DNA of 64,000 nt from the NCBI RefSeq assembly GCF_048569485.1, contig NC_134354.1, forward strand, positions 451,501,926 to 451,565,925, in the 5' to 3' direction. The first letter of the stretch is position 1. Each line of letters opens with the position of its first letter. The position numbers were made by a program, and so were the translations under genes. The notes under the pieces were generated by a model. That model searched no databases. It was not told the DNA's origin and saw only the letters and a list, made by a program, of their open reading frames with translations. The DNA is from Anomaloglossus baeobatrachus (Eukaryota; Chordata; Amphibia; Anura; Aromobatidae). Shown here piece after piece: positions 11,180 through 21,157 of the stretch.

Positions 11180-11521
11180 GGCTATACACCCACGTTTCAT
11201 ATTTGGTTGCAAACATTTCTGCACCATTTTCTTATCTCTTGGCAGCAAAAATGCTGCAGCAAAAATGCATGTTAATATGCTTTCCTTGCGTTTTTGGCAT
11301 TGCGTTCAAAGGTGAAATCTGCAGCCAAAAGTGCATAAAGAATTGACATGCTGCAGATTATTTTCTGCACCAAATCTGCAAGGAGATAATCCTGAACGTC
11401 TGCACAACACTTCAGGATTCTCAATGACTTTGCTGTCATCAGGACTTGATTGAAGTTTTGTGACAAAACTACAAGCATAAATGCATAAAAAATGGCAAAT
11501 ACGCAATATGTGCACACAGCC
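11180..11521. mobile_element. MITE, GGCTATGTGCACAC family (older copy)
   Basis: Starts GGCTATACACCCACG after TTA (11177-11179) and ends ATGTGCACACAGCC at 11521, followed by TTG. The ends are related to those of the element at 54950-55752. The 3-bp TWA-type flank suggests the PIF/Harbinger superfamily; here one flank has drifted. The interior is non-coding. Confidence 0.55.
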
Positions 11522-12024
11522 TTGAAGTCCAGTTTGATTCCATTATAGTGAATGAGTGAGCTTGGGGTTTTATCTGAATCATGTTTTTTGGAATCTTAGA
11601 TAGGAACACCAAGCTGAGTGCAAGATAAAAGAAAGGATAAATGTGAACGTAATTTTATATTGAGTCCTGGAATGTAAAATGAACAAATATACAGCAGTTC
11701 AGAGTATTGCTTGTTTGTTTTTTTACATTACATGGTATAAGTGATTAAACAGCATTATTCTTCAGGCCAGTATGACTCGAGAGATACCAGATGTATATGA
11801 TTTTATGCTTTGCTACTTTTATACACTAAATACTATATTTTTAGCAAAAATTGATTTTAGTCAAGATATTCCAAGAACTATAACTTTTTTTATTTTTTTG
11901 GCAAAGAAAACTCCATGATGGCTTGTTTTTGCCAGGATGAATTGAAGTGTTTATTTGTATTTCTTTGATGTACTTAAAGGGTTATCCCATCTCTAATATC
12001 CTATCTAAATATGTAATAGGTGTA

Positions 12025-12057
<33 letters not shown>

Positions 12058-12426
12058 GTAATATTAGCACTCATCTCCAATTAGAAATATAATATAGCTC
12101 TTCTGATTCACTATGTCGTTACCTCATGTGCAGGGCATTGCAGAACTTACGTATCCTTGGTGGGGTGAGCTAACCTCTATACCTTGTTTTCCACTCTTTC
12201 ACATCTACATTCTCTTGGGGGCAGTCCTCTGCTCTTTATTAATATTACATGTGATAACTTGCTCCCTCACCATCTTCAATTGTTACCATGCATCAATGTA
12301 TTTTAACATTTCAATTTTGTTTTTTTTTAAAGGTGTTTAATAAAAGCTCTATGAATTTTTTTATATTTTAAAGTTAACTTTAAAGTTACTTAATTTAATA
12401 ACTTAAATAAAGTTATTTAAAGAATC
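11522..12426. other. No gene seen; contains (AAT)n
   Basis: AT-rich DNA with an (ATA)n microsatellite near 12018-12060. No gene-like frame. Confidence 0.4.
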
Positions 12427-12911
12427 AATAGATCTTGGAACAATAATAATTTCCACAATTGGGTATGTTAAAAAAAATGTTCCTGGGCTAAGATAATCTT
12501 ATAAATGTGTCCCTGTTGTGTACTGTGTAATGGACGTGTCTGACCATACAGGGACATGGTCTGATCATACCACAGCTCCTGGGCCGCGGAGAAAGGAAAA
12601 AAGAGTATAAAGACATTACAGCACGGGATCATAGATGATTATTTTAGTAAGGTAAAACATTTCCCTCACTTTTTAAAAAATCTTTTACCTCAAAGAAATA
12701 ATTATTTGTGATCTTGTGCTGTAATATGTTTATACTATTTTGCATCCACCCTAGTCTAGAAGCTGTGGTATGATCAGACCATGGACCCTGTATGGTCAGG
12801 CACATCCATTACACCGTACATAGCAGAGACACATTATAAGATTAGCTCATCACAGGAACATTTTTTTTAGCATACTCAATTGTGGAAATTATTATTGTTC
12901 CAGGATCTATT
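12427..12911. mobile_element. Fold-back MITE with about 150-bp arms
   Basis: 12427-12577 and 12761-12911 are inverted near-copies. The left arm begins AATAGATCTTGGAACAATAA and the right arm ends TTATTGTTCCAGGATCTATT. The 180-bp centre is AT-rich and non-coding. The class is not clear because the flanks show no certain target duplication. Confidence 0.7.
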
Positions 12912-14787
12912 AATTAAAAGCAACTTTGGAAAACACCTTCAAATCAGGCACATTTTCTTATGTTGCGTTAGTGTCTATATTTGTGCATTTGGATATATTA
13001 TTTTGTGTCTTGGGTAACTGACATGTCTTGTTAAGTCTTGCCTATGCCAAGGCATAAGAGGCCTCCATACTCAGCGACCCACTACTTGACCTCATGCTGC
13101 CATGGCAAATATCAGGCAGGGCCTGCCATCATGGAATCCAAATAGGGTTAAAGAGGATCCCTATTCCACTGTTAACCAGGTAGATGTCTCTGTCACAACA
13201 GCAGCATATAAAGGCTTAAGTGGGGTGATTGGTGCAAAATCAGATTGTGGTCAATGCAGCTTGGTGTCAGCTATAATATATAACTGACACCTGATGTATT
13301 TTCTGCCCTCGGTAGTGCTGAGGATTAAGGTTTTATAATAGCTGCCATAAAAAAATACATATTGATGTTAATGGGGTTAAAGGAAATATGTAATCTGATT
13401 TATGCTGCAAGACTGACTGCCCTATTGCAGCTGTATATGTTTACAAAAACCCAGTGGCATTTCAGAGTTGACTTGTCCAAAGATGGTCGCCAGTTGCTTC
13501 TCACCCCCCACTATTCTCCAATTCTCTGATTCACTGAATAGATAAGGCTCTCCCTATTTGTGTGAATAGGGATACAGCTGTCAATCAAAGGGATCAAGGC
13601 AGAGAGAAGCCGCTTGGGACTGGTCTCAGATAAGATACATAATATCGAGCCAGCTCTTCAAAGTATATATTTTTTCCAAAACGCAGCGTTTTAGAGTAAA
13701 ACATACATGGTGAAATAAATCATGGTTTGATAGCATGAATAAGATGACAGGTTTCTTATAACTAGAGAATGCGAAAATCACCAAGGAAAAATACATTGCA
13801 ATAGTTATTTAGGGATTTTATTTTTCACACAATAATATCTAATGCCCAAAAAATGCAACAGTTATTTGGTCATCAATGGAAAAAAAGCACTCTAAAAATG
13901 GTAACATTACTTTAAAACCTAAAAAAAAATGTTACAGCCAATGCCTCTAAAATATGGAAAAATGTATTTGTCAGTAAATCCTTACATTTTTCCAGAAGGA
14001 GAGGGCTTAATCTACAAAAATCAGTATTACATTCACAGGTTTTTGAGTATATTCAATAGAGGTGTGAGAGTGAAATCGTACTTATACATTAAAGGCAATT
14101 ATTGTGAATTCAGAAAACTACAGAACAGGACAGGGTGTTTTGTTTCCCATACTCTACACGAATCATGCTGATATATTAAAATAATCCACCTAGAATCCAG
14201 TTTTCTTTTAACAAAAAAATCCCCACTGCAATTAGAGTAAGAGTTCTCAATAGCCCAACTGTAACATTTGAATACCCCAACCAAACTCAAAAGAGAGGTC
14301 TGGCAATGTAACCTTAACATTTATAGCACTTTAATTACTTATAAAGATAAAACAAATTCTTATTTATGTAAGCATGACAAGAAAACTGATTTAACAGACT
14401 GCTCTACACCTCCTGCAATTGCAAACTTTCCAACCTATGCTATTATTATTTTTGATGACAACCTATGTTATTACTCCTTTTATTTGGAGATTTAAAAACA
14501 GTAATAAGGTTCTTCATAAAGAAGCCTAAAAATAGGAAGTGTGATAAAATATAAAAGCCGCAAATAAATCCCTTGCCTCTCTGGCTCTGATAGTTTGTTG
14601 GTCCTCAGTGGCAATAATGCATACCCATATGAATAATGTGGACAGTAATTAGTTTCAGAAGTCTAATTTCATACATTCTAGCATCATCTCTAAAGCCAGT
14701 GATTGCCTGAAGGAGAAGGATGTCATGTCATCACTGTTGCAAAGTAAGCTAGGACCAACATGGAAAAAACTTACGGCCAATCTTAAG
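12912..14787. other. No gene seen
   Basis: AT-rich, largely single-copy intergenic DNA. Short open frames here lack codon-like features or recognisable motifs. Confidence 0.4.
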
Positions 14788-14905
14788 CAGAGATGAGAGA
14801 ACCGGTCGCGGTTCAGCTCGAGTTCGGTTCGCCGAACGGGCGTCTCGTTCGAGTTCGGTTCGGCGAACGTTCGACGAACCGAACTCGAACCGCATAGGAA
14901 ACAAT
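14788..14905. repeat. hAT-A terminal region with GAACCGAAC inverted motifs
   Basis: From CAGAGATGAG the sequence carries several inverted copies of GTTCGGTTCG/CGAACCGAAC. Subterminal repeats of this sort are typical transposase-binding sites in hAT elements. The equivalent region of hAT-C (59133-59240) is related. Confidence 0.6.
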
Positions 14906-15105
14906 GGCAGGCAATCACAAACACATAAAAACACCTAGAAAACACCCTCAAAGGTGTCCAAAAGGTGACAAACAACTCACAACACAACACAAACACATGG
15001 GAAAGTGACAAGGACATATACTCATGCGAAAACAAAAGAGCTGGACAAGGAAAAAGAGGAGGAGACACATATATAGGCATGGCACGCCCTTCTAAAATCA
15101 TGTAA

Positions 15106-15890
15106 AACTCCAAGCGGAGTCTCCCTTTTTTCCAAAAATTGGGCCAAACACACACCCACCCCTTCAGTGGCAGCACCTGTGCCCCAGTTGTACACTTCAC
15201 AGCTAGATTTGCATCAAGCACATTCAAAAATATGCCATACTTAACCATCCCCAGGATGACACCGGGGTAGGTAGCAAAGTCTTTGCTGAACCATGACTTG
15301 TTCATCTTGGCTCCTTTTAAAAAACACAGCAAGCAAGGGTTACTCCAAGCGGAGTCTCCCTTTTTTCCAAAAATTGGGCCCCACACACACCCACCCCTTC
15401 AGTGGCAGCACTTGTGCCCCAGTTGTACACTTCACAGCTAGATTTGCATCAAGCACATTCAAAAATACGTCATACTTAACCGTCCCCAGGATGACCCCGG
15501 GGTAGGTAGCAAAGTCTTTCCTGATCCCAGCTCTGTTCATCTTGGATCATTTTTAAAAACAATGTAAGCAAGGGTTACTCCAAGCGGAGTCTCCCTTTTT
15601 TCCAAAAATTGGGCCACACACACACCCACCCCTTCAGTGGCAGCACTTGTGCCCCAGTTGTACACTTCACAGCTAGATATGCATCAAGCACATTCAAAAA
15701 TACGCCATACTTAACCGTTCCCAGGATGACCCCGGGGTAGGTAGCAAAGTCTTTCCTGATCCCAGGTCTGTGCATCGTGGATCATTTTTAAAAACAATGT
15801 AAGCAAGGGTTACTCCAAGCGGAGTCTCCCTTTTTTCCAACAATTGGGCCACACAGACACTCACCCCTTCAGTGGCAGCACTTGTGCCAT
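15106..15890 (-). repeat. 235-bp tandem repeats in hAT-A 3' region
   Basis: Three to four units of about 235 bp, each starting ACTCCAAGCGGAGTCTCCC on the plus strand. On the minus strand each unit contains a 66-codon frame (for example MHRPGIRKDFATYPGVILG...) resembling the last transposase codons (MNKSWIHKEFTTPVSSWG) followed by the gene's 3' UTR. The array therefore looks like duplications of the gene's own tail. Confidence 0.85.
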
Positions 15891-15945
15891 AGTTGCAAAC
15901 AGGATGTTTTGATTTGCATCAAGCACATTCCAAATCCACAAGCAT

Positions 15946-18268
15946 TTACTCTCCCCAGGATGACACAGGGGTAGTAAATTCCTTGTGGATCCATGACTTG
16001 TTCATTTTGATGAACGTTAGTCTGTCCACATTGTCACTAGACAGACGCGTGCGCTTATCTGTCAGCACACACCCAGCAGCACTGAAGACACGTTCAGAGA
16101 CAACGCTGGCAGCTGGACACGACAAAATCTCCAAGGCGTAAGTGGAGAGCTCTGGCCATTTTTCAAGATTTGAAGCCCAAAATGAGCAAGGCTCCATTTG
16201 CGAAGTCATGGCATCGATGTTCATTTGGAGATACTCCTGTATCATCCTCTCCAGCCGTTGACTATGTGTCAGACTTGTTGTCTCTGGTGGCCTTGCAAAG
16301 GAGGGTCTAAAAAAATTATGAAAAGATTCAATAAAATTGCTGTTACCAGCACCAGATACGGTGCTACTGGTACGGGTAGACTGTTGAAGATGACGAGACC
16401 GTCCCATGTTTGTCAAGTTACAACTGGGAGATTCACTCCCTGCACCTGCACGGTTGTTTGGTGGAAAAGCCGAGATAAGATTGAGTAACAGCTTCTGCTG
16501 ATACTCCTGCATACGTGCGTCCCTTTCTATGGCTGGAATTATGTCACATAATTTGGACTTGTACCGAGGATCTAATAGTGTGGCAATCCAGTAGTCATCA
16601 TCACTTCTAATTTTGACAATACGATGGTCATGTTGGAGGTAGTGCAGCAAGAAGGCACTCATGTGTCTTGCGCAGCTATGCGGACCAAGTCCACGCTGTG
16701 TTTGTGGCATAGAGGTGCTAACCGTTCTTTCTTCCTCTGACATCTCCCCCCAACCTCTTTCAACTGACATTTGACCAAGGTCTCCCTCATCCACTGAGTC
16801 TTCCATGTCCATGGACAGTTCGTTCTCCATTTCTTCATGTTCTCCTGCACCTTCCTCAACATTTCACCTGCTACCATGCGCCCTTGTTGATCCCTGTCCC
16901 CCATAGTCCCATGCCTGCTGCGTTGGTGATGATGAACGTCTGGACCTTGGTGATGTTTTTGTGTCTTGAGAATACGAATCCTCCTGTAGTTCCTCCCCTT
17001 CCTGTTGTCCCACACCCTGACTCCGAATAGTGTTTAGCGTGTGCTCCAGCATGTAAATGACTGGAATTGTCATGCTGATAATGGCATTGTCAGCGCTAAA
17101 CATATTCGTCGCCATGTCGAAACTGTGCAGAAGGGTGCATAGGTCCTTGATCTGAGACCACTCCATCAGGGTGATCTGCCCCACCTCTGCATCTCGTTGC
17201 CCCAGCCTATACGTCATGACGTATTGCACCAGGGCTCGGTGGTGCTGCCACAGTCGCTGTAACATGTGGAGAGTCGAATTCCAGCGTGTCGGCACATCAC
17301 AATTCAGACTATGAACCGGCAGGCCGAAAGACTTCTGGAGCGATGCAAGTCGCTCAGCTGCGGCGGTTGAACGGCGGAAGTGAGCAGACAGTTTTCGTGC
17401 CCTGGTCAGAAGGCCATCTAGGCCGGGATAGTGTGTTAAAAATTGCTGGACAACAAGGTTCAACACGTGAGCCATACAAGGCACATGTGTCACCTTGCCC
17501 AGGCGAAGGGCCGCACCCAGGTTTGCAGCATTGTCGCACACGGCCTTACCAGGCTGCAGGTTGAGTGGAGACAACCATTTATTAAACTCAGTCTCCAGAG
17601 CTGCCCACAACTCAGCCGCTGTGTGACTCCTATTTCCAAGACATGTCAAGCTAAAGACCGCCTGATGCTGTTGCGCTCTGCTGCCAGCATAGTAATGAGG
17701 GGTGTGTGATTCCTTCTGCGCAGTGAGAACGCTGGTGGCCTGACCAGGCAGGCTTGGGGTGGAGGTGGAGGACCCAGATGAGGTGGAGGAGGCAGAAGCA
17801 GTGGCGGAACTTGGACAGACAGAGGATTGACACACAAGTCGTGAGGACGGCAAGACTTGTGCAGCAGACCCTTCACCATCTATTACCATAGTTACCCAGT
17901 GCCCAGTCAGCGACATGTAACGTCCCTGTCCATGCTTACTGGTCCAAGTATCGGTGGTGAAATGCACCCGTTCACACACAGTTTCTCAAGGAAGCGGTGA
18001 TGTTGTGTGCGATATGCTGGTGTAGCGCGGGCACACCTTTCTTAGAGAAGTATTGGCGACTGGGCATCTGGTACTGGGGCACAGCGACAGACATAAGGTC
18101 TCTAAAATCCTGTGTGTCCACCAGGCGGAAAGGCAGCATTTCGGTAGCCAAGAGCTTACAGAGGGATAAAGTCAACCTCTTAGCTTTGTCATGGGTCGCA
18201 GGAAATGGCCTTTTATTTGTCCACATCTGAGGGACAGAGATCTGGCTGCTGTGTGTAGACGGTGATGA
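15946..18268 (-). pseudogene. hAT-A transposase, catalytic part
   Basis: Continues the frame of the N-terminal gene part. Visible blocks: MLPFRLVDTQDFRDLM (about 18110), FTTDTW with the first acidic residue (about 17950), CDNAANL with the second (about 17540), VPCMAHVLNLVVQQF, DVPTRWNSTLHMLQ, and the C-terminal hAT dimerisation block LEILSCPAASVVSERVFSAA with its Glu (about 16090). Compared with copies B and C there are three breaks: a TAC-to-TAA change at 18269, a 2-bp deletion near 17985 and a CGA-to-TGA change near 16865. The whole gene would be about 1,250 codons. Few breaks mean a recent copy. Confidence 0.85.
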
Positions 18269-19693
18269 TTAGGGTGTCCCTGGAAAAATGCAGGTTTGCG
18301 AGGAAAGTGCAGGCATAGACATGATGTTGCCTTCATCCAACGTTGGTGCTATCGATGTCTGAGAGAGCTGTACACACGCACTTGTTTCCCCTTCCAAACC
18401 AACTGACGACCTACCAAGCAAACTTCCTGTTGCGGTTACAGTGGTGGAAGTTGTGCGTGGAAAACCAGGTGTGACAGCTGTCCCCACAGTCCTAGAAGAT
18501 GAAGAGCGCGCGGATGCACTGGAAGGGGCAGGCGGTGGATGGTTCGCTCTGCTAGGCCGCATTGCAGCACGGTGAGCTTCCCACTGGGACATATGATATT
18601 TATTCAAGTGACGATTCATGGAAGACGTTGTGAAACTGCTGAGGTTTTGCCCTCTACTAACACAATCATGACAAATTTTATAGATCACATAATTTGGGCG
18701 ATCTTTTGCTATGTCAAAAAAGGACCAGGCTAGGCAAGGCTTAGAGGGCATGCGACCTGCTGATCCACCCCGACTAGTGTTCAGAGGCACAGTGGTGGCT
18801 GAGGATGCAGTTGTAGACGTGCTACCAGTACTCCGACTCTGTCCAGGAAGGCGCAAGGTAACTTCGTCATCAGTTGCATCCTCCTCCACCGTCTCTGTTG
18901 ACCTCCTCGAGGGCCTGACTGTGGGTTGACAGTAGGTGGGATCTAGAACTTCCTCATCAATTGTTGTGTTTGCACTCCCTTCACCCTCAGACCGGGCCTC
19001 TTCTTGCCCTGACCGAATATTTAAGTTGTCATCCCAATCTGGTATCTGCGTCTCATCGTCATCAGTATGTTCCTCATTGTCTATAACAACAGGTGTTACA
19101 GTTTGTGAAAAAGGGTCAACATTACGCTCAGAAACTTGATCCTCACGGCCTGAATCAGAGTCACAAAGGTTCTGGGCATCACTGCAGACCATTTCCTGGT
19201 CTGTACTCACTGTAGCTTGGGAGCAGACCTTTGATTCCCAGGCTATTGTGTGACTGAACAGCTCTGCAGACTCAGCCATCTCAGTTCCACCATACTGTGC
19301 AGGGAGGATGGAGACTTCAGAGCTGGGAGAAAGCAAGTTTGATTGGGATGACAACTCAGAGGACTGGTGTTTTTTGGATGCGGTAGTTGAGGTGGCGGAG
19401 AGGGCACTTGTTGGACCACTTGAGATCCATTCAAGCATTTTCCTTTTTTGGCCATCATCTACCTTTGTTCCAGTTGTTCGTGTCCGTAAAAAAGGGAGCA
19501 CATCGGATTGTCCACGGTAAGTAGTAGACATCTTACTTTTGCTGGAAGATGGTCTATCTTCAGCAGATGTTAATGGAGCTTTGCCACCTTCCCCACGGAC
19601 AAACCCTTTTTTTCCTTTTCCAACACACCTCTTCCCCTTTCCACCAGCATCTGTCATTTTGCCACTCATTTTGATTGCAACAAGATTGTGCAC
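18269..19693 (-). CDS. hAT-A transposase N-terminal part with BED finger
   Basis: A 474-codon frame opening MHNLVAIKMSGKMTDAGGKG. The first 300 residues are low-complexity, Ser/Thr- and acid-rich. Around residues 320-370 is a BED-type zinc finger: WSFFDIAKDRP, then CHDC, then HLNKYH. BED fingers bind the transposon ends in hAT transposases. The frame ends at a single TAA; the same frame continues beyond it in copy C. Start chosen as the first Met; a Met eight codons in (MSGKMTDAG) may be the true start, since MSGK fits the lysine-rich opening. The 5' flank is the 133-bp array. Confidence 0.8.
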   Translation of the reverse strand: MHNLVAIKMSGKMTDAGGKGKRCVGKGKKGFVRGEGGKAPLTSAEDRPSSSKSKMSTTYRGQSDVLPFLRTRTTGTKVDDGQKRKMLEWISSGPTSALSATSTTASKKHQSSELSSQSNLLSPSSEVSILPAQYGGTEMAESAELFSHTIAWESKVCSQATVSTDQEMVCSDAQNLCDSDSGREDQVSERNVDPFSQTVTPVVIDNEEHTDDDETQIPDWDDNLNIRSGQEEARSEGEGSANTTIDEEVLDPTYCQPTVRPSRRSTETVEEDATDDEVTLRLPGQSRSTGSTSTTASSATTVPLNTSRGGSAGRMPSKPCLAWSFFDIAKDRPNYVIYKICHDCVSRGQNLSSFTTSSMNRHLNKYHMSQWEAHRAAMRPSRANHPPPAPSSASARSSSSRTVGTAVTPGFPRTTSTTVTATGSLLGRSSVGLEGETSACVQLSQTSIAPTLDEGNIMSMPALSSQTCIFPGTP

Positions 19694-19820
19694 TTAAAAT
19701 GTGGTAGTAAAAATTGAGAGGTGGTGTAGATTGCAGCGGTGGTTTATCTTTATTAACAGCAGAATAAACAACAATAACTATCCCTGACAATGCAACTACG
19801 GCCCTTAAACTGGCAGCATA

Positions 19821-20660
19821 GTTTGCTAGTATAATGGCTTAGTAACAATGAGTTTGAGTGTGCAATGCAGAGGTGCTGCAAATATCTTTGCACTAGTGGG
19901 ACAATAATGAAGTCCAACAGCCACTTTTAGGATGCCACTAAGTTTACTCAGTGTTTGCTAGTATAATGGCTTAGTAACAATGAGTTTGAGTGTGCAATGC
20001 AGAGGTGCTGCACATAGATTTGCACCAGTGGGACACTAATGGAAGTCCAACAGCCACTTTTAGGATGCCACTAATTTCCTCAGTGTTTGCTAGTATAATG
20101 GCTTAGTAACAATGAGTTTGAGTGTGCAATGCAGGGGTGCTGCACATAGATTTGCACCAGTAGGACACTAATGGAAGTCCAACAGCCACTTTTAGGATGC
20201 CACTAAGTTTACTCAGTGTTTGCTAGTATAATGGCTTAGTGACAATGAGTTTGAGTGTGCAATGCAGAAGTGCTGCACATAGATTTGCACTAGTGAGACA
20301 CTAATGGAAGTCCAACAGCCACTTTTAGGATACCACTAAGTTTACTCAGTGTTTGCTAGTATAATGGCTTAGTAACAATGAGTTTGAGTGTGCAATGCAG
20401 AGGTGCTGCACATAGATTTGCACCAGTGGGACACTAATGGAAGTCCAACAGCCACTTTTAGGATGCCACTAAGTTTCCTCAGTGTTTGCTAGTATAAAGG
20501 CTTAGTAACAATGAGTTTGAGTGTGCAATGCAGAGGTGCTGCACATAGGTTTGCACCAGTGGGACACTAATGGAAGTCCAATAGCCACTTTTAGGATGCC
20601 ACTAAGTTTCCTCAGTGTTTGCTAGTATAATGGCTTAGTAACAATGAGTTTGAGTGGGCA
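19821..20660. repeat. 133-bp tandem array in hAT-A 5' region
   Basis: Units start GTTTGCTAGTATAATGGCTT at 19821, 19953, 20085, 20218, 20351, 20484 and 20617 (spacing 132-133 bp); the last unit is partial. The array lies upstream of the transposase start on the minus strand and so is probably its 5' UTR or promoter region. Confidence 0.92.
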
Positions 20661-21157
20661 AAGGGCAGGAGGGTACAGTGGCAGGGTTGTGGGTCTGGGT
20701 AGAGGAAAGGAAGCCTCACTTTCTATCCCTCCTAATGGGGAAATGCAGCAAGGAAATCCCTGACCTTAGCTACACAGACGCTGTCATCTTGTGTAGCTGT
20801 TAAAATCTGTTTTCACGGACCTGACTGTCACCTATGGCTCTGACCCTGCCGGTATTAGCCCTTACAAGGACTAATAGAAACTTCTATCCCTATTCTGTAC
20901 AGCGCTGTGTATAGAGCGTACACAGCAGTATCGGAGACAGGAGCTACGCTAGCAGTGACTGACACCAAGACGCAGAAGGCAGATAATGGCGTGCTGGAGG
21001 AAAATGTTCGTTTTTATAATGCATGGACATGTGACATGGACATCCTGTCACACATGCCGTTGCTTCTCTGGCTAAAAGTCCACTTAGCTGTGTGTGTGTC
21101 TGGGATTGGCTGACATGCTGGCCTGCCCCACTACACGCGCGCGCTTAGGGAAGGAAG
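20661..21157 (-). other. hAT-A 5' terminal region, non-coding
   Basis: GC-richer sequence between the 133-bp array and the junction with hAT-B, ending in CGCGCGCTTAGGGAAGGAAG. Read on minus it should be the element's 5' end. No inverted terminal repeat is seen before the junction, so the tip is missing. Confidence 0.55.

Larger units (their letters stand above)
14788..21157 (-). mobile_element. hAT transposon copy A, minus strand, 5' end lost at junction
   Basis: Reading on the minus strand: a GC-rich 5' region (21157-20661), a 133-bp tandem array (20660-19821), a long BED-type hAT transposase gene (19693-15946), a 235-bp tandem array (about 15890-15106), and a terminal region rich in CGGTTCGxCGAAC motifs ending CTCATCTCTG at 14788. 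The matching end motif also starts hAT-C at 59133. The outer 5' inverted repeat is missing: at about 21157 the sequence joins hAT-B head to head. Confidence 0.85.

Noticed and set aside
15340-15775. Repeated 66-codon frames as independent small genes
   Set aside because: Better explained as duplicated transposase tail plus 3' UTR; they lack a complete domain.
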